This document shows, piece after piece, positions 57,172 to 64,000 of a DNA stretch of 64,000 nt (the first letter of the stretch is position 1; each line of letters begins with the position of its first letter). The stretch is from assembly GCA_002843155.1 (NCBI GenBank), contig PGZD01000004.1, positions 1 to 64,000 on the forward strand, read 5' to 3'. The translations under genes and the position numbers were made by a program. The stretch is from Gammaproteobacteria bacterium HGW-Gammaproteobacteria-3. Lineage in GTDB: Bacteria; Pseudomonadota; Gammaproteobacteria; Methylococcales; Methylomonadaceae. The notes below the pieces were generated by a model. The model did no database searches and was not told the DNA's origin. It was given only the letters and a program-made list of their open reading frames with translations.

Positions 57172-57639
57172 TTAAAAAGATATTGAACCCAGCTCTTCCA
57201 GTCCTTCCGTATCGTCGCCCGCCAGCCATTGCGTTTCTTTATCCGTCCAGGCCGTCTCGTTCCAAAGTTCGAATTTATTCAACTGGCCGACCAGCACTAT
57301 TTTTTTGTCCATATCGGCGAAAGTCCTTAATTTTTCGGGCAACAGAAAGCGGCCTTGGGCATCCATTTCGCATTCGGAAGCGTTCCCAATCAAAAAACGC
57401 CTTAATTTTCCAGCCATTTTATTGAGCGTGGGTAATTTGCTGATGGTTTGCTCCAGTTTCTCCCATTCCGGCAAGGGATACAGCCAAAGACAGCCTTGCT
57501 CACCAATGCAACGCTCATCGACCGCCACAGTGACTACCAATTGCCGGTCGCAACAATCCTGCAACTCCTCCCGATAGCGGGTAGGAACGGCAAGACGCCC
57601 TTTTGCGTCCAACAAAATTGTGCTGACACCTCTGAACAA
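57172..57639 (-). CDS. mraZ: Transcriptional regulator MraZ
   Basis: This 155-residue protein has two SpoVT/AbrB-like swapped-hairpin DNA-binding halves: STILLDAKGRLAVPTRYREE and ECEMDAQGRFLLPEKLRTF. MraZ represses its own dcw promoter through direct repeats. I place the start at TTG 57639, giving the family N-terminus (L/M)FRGVSTILLD; the frame is open to 57687, which would run through the MraZ repeats. First gene of dcw. Confidence 0.9.
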   Translation of the reverse strand: MFRGVSTILLDAKGRLAVPTRYREELQDCCDRQLVVTVAVDERCIGEQGCLWLYPLPEWEKLEQTISKLPTLNKMAGKLRRFLIGNASECEMDAQGRFLLPEKLRTFADMDKKIVLVGQLNKFELWNETAWTDKETQWLAGDDTEGLEELGSISF

Positions 57640-57642
57640 AAT

Positions 57643-57687
57643 CCCACCTGCATCCCAAAAATTCCATTTTTTACCACTTTCCCCCAC
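57643..57687 (-). promoter_or_regulatory. MraZ-type direct-repeat operator
   Basis: Read on the minus strand, five TGG-core units follow each other at about 10-bp intervals: GTGGG (57687-57683), GTGGT (57677-57673), ATGGA (57667-57663), TTGGG (57658-57654) and GTGGG (57647-57643). They lie just downstream of the promoter and extend to the mraZ start. Decameric TGGG repeats are the known MraZ binding layout. Confidence 0.7.
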
Positions 57688-57695
57688 TTCAGTGC

Positions 57696-57724
57696 ACTAT
57701 AGTTTTCAATCCGGCTAACGTCAA
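57696..57724 (-). promoter_or_regulatory. Sigma-70 promoter of the dcw cluster
   Basis: TTGACG (57724-57719), 17-nt spacer, TATAGT (57701-57696): close to consensus on the minus strand and directly upstream of the MraZ repeats. This is the expected position of Pmra. Confidence 0.75.
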
Positions 57725-58168
57725 GATGGATTTGAATTTAATTTTTAATGGCCTGGCAACGACTCAAAATGCTTGCCGGAATAATTCGGCACAGATAAGC
57801 GATTGATTTTTAATTTATATTTTTATCATGAATTTAACTATTATTATTAAGAAAAAACATTACCTTAATAACCGCCATGATTTAACCCGCGCTGGCCGAA
57901 AAAGGAAAAAAATATCTATTGATGACGGCCTTGAATGCCCAAGACCATCCGAACGATTGACGGATAAAATCGCTAACGCAAAAATGAGACTCGGCGCGAT
58001 TGCTTATAAAATTGCCTGAGATCAAGCGGACAATACGAGCAAACATTGCCCGGGGCTATAAAGAGATATAGACCTGTTTTGCAGGAACCAAAATTCATTT
58101 TTTGGCGCTTGGCTGAATAAATACTTCGGGCGACCAGGTTCGATTGAATATACCCCATCTTTTACCGC
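57725..58168. other. Non-coding gap upstream of dcw
   Basis: About 440 bp, with the left half AT-rich. A 63-codon plus-strand frame (57828-58019, MNLTIIIKKKHYLNNRHDLT...) has no ribosome binding site and no recognisable family, so I do not call it. No terminator for the permease operon was found. Confidence 0.45.
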
Positions 58169-59371
58169 TTATTCTGTCCTCAACGCCTCCAGCGGCTTCA
58201 TGGCCGCCGCTTTCATGGCGGGGATGACGCCCGCCGCCGCGCCGATCAGCAGGGAAACGACAAAAGCCGCACCGATATAAGCCCAGGCCAGTTGTACCGG
58301 CAGAGCCGGTAATACGGCATCAAGTATTTGCACCAGGGTTATTCCCAACACAATCCCACCCAGACCGCCGACAGCACTTAAAGCCAGCGCTTCGCTCAAA
58401 AATAGCCGGAATATGATTCGGCGCTCGGCGCCAATGGCGCGCAGCAGACCGATTTCAGAAACCCGCTCGGAAACGGCAATGGTCATGATGGTGAAGACGC
58501 CCACCGAACCGACTAACAAAGAAATACCGCCTAAAGCGCCAATCGCCAGAGTCAACAGGCTCAAAATGGAATCCAGCGTTGCCAGCATTTGGCTTTGAGT
58601 GATGAGGGTAAAATCCTCTCGGCCATGCCGGGCTACCAACAAACGCTTGATGGCCCTCTCCACCGTTGCACTGGGGACATTACCGTCATAAAGCACATCG
58701 ATTTCCATGACGCCTTGACGATCGAACATTTCCAAAGCTTTGCCTGCGGCGATGAACACCGTATCATCCAGATCGAAACCCAGCATCTGCCCTTTGGGCG
58801 CCATGACGCCGATCACCCGATAACGCTCATTGCCAATGGTGATGCGCTGCCCCAAAGGACTCCCGGCGACAAACAATTCGGCGCGCAATTTACTGCCCAG
58901 CACGGCAAAAGCACGCGGAATGCTCTGTGCATCGTCCGGCAAAAACCGGCCTGAGCTAAGTTTTATTTGCCAGACTTCGGGCAAACTGACGCCGACACCA
59001 AAAACATTGGCGCGCCGTTGTTTAGCACCGAATTCTATACGGGCATTGCCCTGCACCATCGGCATCACCGCACGCACGTTATCAAGCCGCTTCAGGCTGT
59101 AGGCATCATCGAGCGACAAGGGCCGCACTGTGCTGATGGTTGCACCGGACAACCCGAAAGTGGTGGTTTTGCCCGGAACCACGGCCATCAGGTTGGAGCC
59201 GAACTGAGTGAACTGGGTCAAGACAAAGCGATGAATGCCCTGTCCTATCGACGTTAAAATGACGACGGCGGCAACTCCGATAATCAAACTGAATGCAGTT
59301 AACGAAGAGCGCATTTTATGCGCGCCGATAGTCCGCCAGGATAATTTGAGCAATTCTGAAAACGACATCAT
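58169..59371 (-). CDS. MacB-type ABC transporter permease
   Basis: This 400-residue type VII ABC permease has an N-terminal helix plus MacB periplasmic core domain (about 20-240) and three C-terminal FtsX helices (ISLLVGSVGVFTIMTIAVSE, RIIFRLFLSEALALSAVGGL, AYIGAAFVVSLLIGAAAGVI). Such proteins work as tripartite exporters or mechanotransmitters, not classical transporters. The start abuts the upstream paralogue. No ATPase or membrane-fusion protein is next to it. Confidence 0.85.
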   Translation of the reverse strand: MMSFSELLKLSWRTIGAHKMRSSLTAFSLIIGVAAVVILTSIGQGIHRFVLTQFTQFGSNLMAVVPGKTTTFGLSGATISTVRPLSLDDAYSLKRLDNVRAVMPMVQGNARIEFGAKQRRANVFGVGVSLPEVWQIKLSSGRFLPDDAQSIPRAFAVLGSKLRAELFVAGSPLGQRITIGNERYRVIGVMAPKGQMLGFDLDDTVFIAAGKALEMFDRQGVMEIDVLYDGNVPSATVERAIKRLLVARHGREDFTLITQSQMLATLDSILSLLTLAIGALGGISLLVGSVGVFTIMTIAVSERVSEIGLLRAIGAERRIIFRLFLSEALALSAVGGLGGIVLGITLVQILDAVLPALPVQLAWAYIGAAFVVSLLIGAAAGVIPAMKAAAMKPLEALRTE

Positions 59372-60580
59372 TCAGCGCTTGCCCAGGGCGGTGACAGGAT
59401 CGAGTTTTGCCGCTTTGCGCGCCGGCAGCACGCCGAAAACAAGTCCGGTCAACAGCGCCACGGCCAGCGCCGCCAACACCGCCCAGGTCGGCAGACTGAA
59501 AGGAAAATCAGGGTAGGATAGTTGCAATGCCAACAGCGTCAGCCGACCCAGAATCAGCCCCAATAAAGCCCCGGCTGCCGAGAGTATGGCCGCTTCGGCC
59601 AGAAACAAAGCCTGCACCTGAAACGAAGTCGCGCCCAATGCCTTCAGCAAGCCGATTTCGGCGCTTCTTTGCGTTACCGACACCAGCATGACATTCATCA
59701 CCAGAACCCCGGCCACCGCCAGACTGATACCGGCAATGCCGACGACCGCCAGCGTCAGCGCCGTCAATATTTTATCGAAAGTGTTGACGACGCTGTCCTG
59801 GGTAATGAGGGTCACGTCGTCTTCGCCTTCATGCCGGGCTTTGAGGATGGCGCGAATATCATCGACCGCCGGGTACAGTGCGAGTTTGGATTTGGCTTCA
59901 ACCAGGATTCTGAACAGCGATTGCGTGTCAAACAGAACCTGAGCCGAGGCCACCGGGATAATCACGATTTCATCAAAATTGACTCCTATCGATTCGGTTT
60001 CGGTCAATAACACGCCGATGACCCGAAACCGGCGGTCATTGATCCGCAGCCATCGCCCCAGAGGCTGTTTATTGGCGAATAATTGCTCACGCAGGGTTTG
60101 ACCTATGACGCACACCGGCAGCGCTTTATCGATATCCGCTTCGGGCAGGAAACGACCCTGGGCCATGGCCAGATGCCGTACCTGTCTGAATGCGGAAGTG
60201 GAGCCTAAAATAGTGGCCTCACGCTCCAGACCCAGGGCCGACACCGGTGTTGAACCGATTGAAATGGGCGCGATAGCGGCGACATGATGACTTTTCAATA
60301 ACGCTTCGGCATCCTGTAGGGTCAAATCGCGCGGCGTTGCGCCCAACATCGGCGGCGGCCCGCCGACAGTTTCCGAACGCCCCGGCAGCACGATGACCAG
60401 ATGACTGCCCAAAGCTTCAAACTGGTGTACGATATAGCGCCGGGCACTATCACCCAGTGCAGTCATGACGCTGACCGAGGCGATACCGATGCTCATGGCC
60501 AGAATAATCAGCGACGCACGCAAAGGCTGCGTGGTTATGGCTTTGGCGGCTTGAATCAGGGTATCCCGGAGTTGCATCAA
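59372..60580 (-). CDS. MacB-type ABC transporter permease (paralogue)
   Basis: This 402-residue paralogue of its neighbour has the same architecture: N-terminal helix (PLRASLIILAMSIGIASVSV), MacB core domain and C-terminal FtsX helices (GIAGISLAVAGVLVMNVMLV, EAAILSAAGALLGLILGRLT, AVLAALAVALLTGLVFGVLP). Transcribed first of the pair, with no spacing to the second. The two probably form a heterodimer. Its ATG shares one base with the stop of a small upstream frame. Confidence 0.85.
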   Translation of the reverse strand: MMQLRDTLIQAAKAITTQPLRASLIILAMSIGIASVSVMTALGDSARRYIVHQFEALGSHLVIVLPGRSETVGGPPPMLGATPRDLTLQDAEALLKSHHVAAIAPISIGSTPVSALGLEREATILGSTSAFRQVRHLAMAQGRFLPEADIDKALPVCVIGQTLREQLFANKQPLGRWLRINDRRFRVIGVLLTETESIGVNFDEIVIIPVASAQVLFDTQSLFRILVEAKSKLALYPAVDDIRAILKARHEGEDDVTLITQDSVVNTFDKILTALTLAVVGIAGISLAVAGVLVMNVMLVSVTQRSAEIGLLKALGATSFQVQALFLAEAAILSAAGALLGLILGRLTLLALQLSYPDFPFSLPTWAVLAALAVALLTGLVFGVLPARKAAKLDPVTALGKR

Positions 60581-60747
60581 ACGTGTTTATGGCCTGAAGA
60601 CCGGCCAGGACGCAGCCAGCCGTGCCGTTTTTCCAGGATGCCCGGCAGGTGCGTCTTTACCCTGGCGACCGAGCGTTGCGCCATAAAAACTTCTTCAAAA
60701 CGATTCAATTCAAGATTCCTTGTCCCGGGTTGCAATTGAAAAATCAT
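60580..60747 (-). CDS. Possible 55-residue protein coupled to the permease
   Basis: A minus-strand frame starts MIFQLQPGTRNLELNRFEEV and ends GRSSGHKHV. Its TGA overlaps the permease ATG by one base (TGATG), a typical coupling junction. It is basic, not hydrophobic and matches no family I know. GGAT or similar is not clear before the ATG. It may be a real small gene, the tail of a lost ATPase gene, or chance. Confidence 0.3.
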
Positions 60748-60875
60748 ATAACGAATAGCTATCGAGCCGACAATTTTTTCATTGCTGCAAAACTTTCGCC
60801 GCCGCCATAGCGCCAGGCAGCCACGCGCAGTATCATAGATTAACGTTGACCTTTCCTTTTACTTCGGAGAATAAC

Positions 60876-61571
60876 ATGCAAACTGTATTGATTACCGGCG
60901 CCAACCGTGGCCTGGGACTGGAATTCGTCAAACAATATGCCGAAGCGGATTGCAAGGTTGTGGCATGTTGCCGCAATCCGGCCACGGCGGATGCGCTGAA
61001 GCGGCTGGCGAGAAGCTTCCCCTCGATTCAAATCGAAACACTGGATGTCGCCGATTTTGCCCAAATCGATGTGCTGTCCAGGCGTTTGGCCGATGCCCGC
61101 ATCGATGTATTGATCAATAATGCCGGTGTTTATGGCGATAGCGCAGAGCACGGTTTCGGCGCCCTGGATTTTCAGACATGGACGGCGACTTTACGGGTCA
61201 ATGCTTTGGCTCCGGTTAAAATGGCCGAAGCGCTGTTGCCGCAACTGGAGCGCGGCGATAAAAAACTCATCGTCGCCATCAGCAGCTTGATGGGCAGTAT
61301 CACCGATAACACCGGCGGCGGCAGTATTGTCTACCGTTCCAGTAAAGCCGCGCTCAATGCCGCAATGAAATCGCTGGCCATCGATTTGAGTCCGCGCGCG
61401 CTGGGTGTGCTGATTTTTCATCCGGGCTGGGTCAAAACCGACATGGGCGGCAAAAACGCCCTGATCGACGCCGACGAGAGCGTAACCGGTATGCGCCGGG
61501 TGATTGCAGCTTTCACGTCGGCGCAAAGCGGCGCTTTCGTCAAATATGACGGCAGTTTATTGCCGTGGTAA
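60876..61571 (+). CDS. Short-chain dehydrogenase/reductase
   Basis: This 231-residue classical SDR oxidoreductase has the NAD(P)-binding LITGANRGLGLEFVKQY, INNAGVYG, and the catalytic Ser (ISSLMGS) with YRSSK (YxxxK). GGAGAA lies 6-11 nt before the ATG at 60876. Substrate unknown. Convergent with panE. Confidence 0.88.
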   Translation: MQTVLITGANRGLGLEFVKQYAEADCKVVACCRNPATADALKRLARSFPSIQIETLDVADFAQIDVLSRRLADARIDVLINNAGVYGDSAEHGFGALDFQTWTATLRVNALAPVKMAEALLPQLERGDKKLIVAISSLMGSITDNTGGGSIVYRSSKAALNAAMKSLAIDLSPRALGVLIFHPGWVKTDMGGKNALIDADESVTGMRRVIAAFTSAQSGAFVKYDGSLLPW

Positions 61572-61572
61572 T

Positions 61573-62505
61573 TCAGGCAGTCTTTGCAACCTGTAATTCT
61601 TTCAGCTTCATCAAGGCATAAAGCGTTTCCAGATGCGGGCAGGCCACGCCTTTAGCCCGGGCCGCGCGAACCGCGTTGCCGAGAATGGCTTCAGTCTCCA
61701 TGCTGTGGCCTTGTTCATAGTCGAGCAACATACTGGTTTTATAAGGCGGCATGGCATGAGTATTGTTGATATTCTGCTCGATGATGTTATCCGGAAGCCG
61801 ATGACCCAGGGCCTGGGCTATCAGGCAGACTTCCTGCATGATGGCGCGCACCAATGCTTCTTGTGAGTCCAGAATGTCTTTCGTTGACAAGCCTCCGGAC
61901 AACACCGAAAGCGGGCTGAAAGGAGCGTTCCAGACGCATTTTTGCCAGCGCGCCGTAACCACGTCGGCCACGGTTTTGCAATCGATACCGGCTTGATTGA
62001 ATAAGGCCGCAAGTTGCGCGGTTTTGGCGCTGACACCTTCGGGCAAGTTGCCCAGCATCAAGCGGCCATAAGCCAAATGCGTGATTTCTCCGGGCTTTGT
62101 CCGGTTGCTGCAAATAAAAGCCAGACCGCTGATGACTTCGTGGCCTGGGAAAGCCCGGCTGATCGTCGATTCGATTTCCACGCCGTTTTGAATGAACACA
62201 ATCGCGGTTGAGGCCGCGACACCCGGCCTTATCAATTCCGGCAGATTGCTATCCGGTGTTATTTTGGTGCTTAAAACAAGATAGTCGGCGGCATCCTGAT
62301 AGTCGGCTACCGCCGCCAAAACCCGATGCGGCTGAAACCGCCACGCGCCCAAGGTGGCGCTGTTGATTTGAAAACCGTTCTGTTTGACCTGCCGGTAATC
62401 GGAGCGGCAGACCACGGACACTTCGGCGCCCGCTTTGGCCAGCAAGGCGCCGTAAAACGCGCCGATGGCGCCGGCGCCGACGATCAGGATTTTGCTAGGG
62501 TTCAT
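61573..62505 (-). CDS. panE: 2-dehydropantoate 2-reductase (ApbA/PanE)
   Basis: This 310-residue NADPH enzyme reduces ketopantoate to pantoate for coenzyme A. ILIVGAGAIGAFYGALLAKA binds NADPH and WQKCVWNAPFSPLSVLSGG carries the conserved Lys and Asn. Family members include other oxidoreductases, so the specific substrate is not certain. Overlaps hda by 11 nt. Confidence 0.88.
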   Translation of the reverse strand: MNPSKILIVGAGAIGAFYGALLAKAGAEVSVVCRSDYRQVKQNGFQINSATLGAWRFQPHRVLAAVADYQDAADYLVLSTKITPDSNLPELIRPGVAASTAIVFIQNGVEIESTISRAFPGHEVISGLAFICSNRTKPGEITHLAYGRLMLGNLPEGVSAKTAQLAALFNQAGIDCKTVADVVTARWQKCVWNAPFSPLSVLSGGLSTKDILDSQEALVRAIMQEVCLIAQALGHRLPDNIIEQNINNTHAMPPYKTSMLLDYEQGHSMETEAILGNAVRAARAKGVACPHLETLYALMKLKELQVAKTA

Positions 62506-63196
62506 GTTTACTCAAAACCTCCTTTAAAAACGGCAGCGTGAGCTTGCGTTTGGCCGCCAATGTAGCCCGGTCCAGCCGCTCCAGCAGCTCCCACAGCGCG
62601 CTCAGGTCACGCACATAATGGTTCAGCAGGAAGCGGCCGACATTCGGGCTGATGTCAAAACCCATCTGCCTGGCTTTGTAGCTTAAAGCCTTGATACGCT
62701 CGGCGTCCGGCAAATCTTTGAGCTTGATGGTCAAACCCCAGTTCAACCGGGTCTTGAGGTCGGGCAAGGCCACCTGCAACCAGTGCGGCGGGCAATTTGA
62801 AGCCAAAATCAATTTAAAGCCCCGATCCCGGTGGCGGTTGTAGAAATTGAAAAACCCAAGTTCCCACTCGGCATTTCCGGCAATGGCCTCGATATTATCG
62901 AAACAGACGACTTCATATTCGTCAAGTCCTGCCAGGAGAGTGATGGCGGGCAAAGCAGCGGCGGTGAACGCATAATAAAAAGTGGTTTTCCTGAGACTTT
63001 GCGCCAGTTGGCTCGACGCCTGCAATAAATGGCTTTTACCGAGACCTTTGTCACCCCAGAGATAAATCTGTTGTTCGCCGGTGCCGCCAATGCAGTTTTT
63101 GAGGTCATCCACCGCCTGCTGGTTGTTGCCGGGATAAAAGTCATCAAAACTCTTGTTGACCCGGTGTTCAAATTGCAACGGTATTTGTTCGGCCAT
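62495..63196 (-). CDS. hda: DnaA regulatory inactivator Hda
   Basis: This 233-residue AAA+ protein promotes ATP hydrolysis on DnaA with the beta clamp, preventing re-initiation. QIPLQF near the N-terminus fits the clamp-binding QLxLPL-type motif; GDKGLGKSHLLQA is Walker A; VVCFDNIEAIAG is Walker B. Starts 3 nt after the DUF2069 gene. Confidence 0.92.
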   Translation of the reverse strand: MAEQIPLQFEHRVNKSFDDFYPGNNQQAVDDLKNCIGGTGEQQIYLWGDKGLGKSHLLQASSQLAQSLRKTTFYYAFTAAALPAITLLAGLDEYEVVCFDNIEAIAGNAEWELGFFNFYNRHRDRGFKLILASNCPPHWLQVALPDLKTRLNWGLTIKLKDLPDAERIKALSYKARQMGFDISPNVGRFLLNHYVRDLSALWELLERLDRATLAAKRKLTLPFLKEVLSKHEP

Positions 63197-63199
63197 GAT

Positions 63200-64000
<801 letters not shown>

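Noticed and set aside
57828-58019. 63-codon plus-strand ORF in the gap upstream of dcw
   Set aside because: No ribosome binding site, low-complexity lysine-rich start and no family resemblance; likely chance in AT-rich DNA.

Overview
The window reads as one contiguous piece of a gammaproteobacterial chromosome. The conserved blocks (divergent nadB / rpoE-rseA-rseB, hupB-tRNA-ppiD, lptFG / pepA-holC-valS, pilBCD-coaE-zapD-yacG and a complete dcw cluster ending in lpxC) have a gammaproteobacterial arrangement. The mixed GC-rich and AT-rich composition and the protein styles (mtnBDC, ELM1-like glycosyltransferases, FlgO and DUF3313 lipoproteins, paired MacB-type permeases) resemble Methylococcales. 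That lineage assignment is an inference: no methane-oxidation marker lies in the window.

Layout. 1-950: a decayed Rpn/PD-(D/E)XK nuclease gene and a REP-like double hairpin. 957-6187: a four-gene plus-strand cluster that probably makes and decorates a glycan (GT8-like/ELM1 fusion, second ELM1 protein, 2OG-Fe(II) oxygenase, sulfotransferase), followed by another PD-(D/E)XK-type gene. 6936-10947: nadB diverging from the sigma-E operon, which has a good sigma-E-type promoter in front of rpoE. 11000-16800: envelope genes (PerM-like permease, cupredoxin, MarC, L,D-transpeptidase, two lipoproteins). 16833-18717: methionine-salvage operon mtnB-mtnD-mtnC. 18815-20241: a 2OG oxygenase and mtgA. 20300-21072: a scar made of a group II intron maturase tail and a broken IS5-type transposase. 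21198-22256: fliW and a secreted FliL-like gene, separated by a 152-bp element bounded by 17-bp inverted repeats. 22410-24801: ppiD, tRNA-Asp, tRNA-Val and hupB. 25142-28060: a small membrane protein, an RDD protein and lptFG. 28330-33149: pepA-holC-valS. 33298-39243: pilBCD, coaE, zapD, yacG and a DUF721/DciA-like gene.

39245-57639 is the dcw cluster on the minus strand: mraZ-rsmH-ftsL-ftsI-murE-murF-mraY-murD-ftsW-murG-murC-murB-ddl-ftsQ-ftsA-ftsZ-lpxC, with 1-4 nt overlaps at most junctions. It is preceded by a sigma-70 promoter and five TGG-core repeats spaced about 10 bp, the layout expected of an MraZ operator. The right end carries two MacB-type permeases without an ATPase, an SDR enzyme and an operon wrbA(partial)-DUF2069-hda-panE.

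Most of the window is core envelope and cell-division biology. The least conventional parts are the glycan-sulfation cluster, the nested mobile-element scar, the palindrome-bounded element between fliW and fliL, and an orphan terminator-like hairpin upstream of rpoE.
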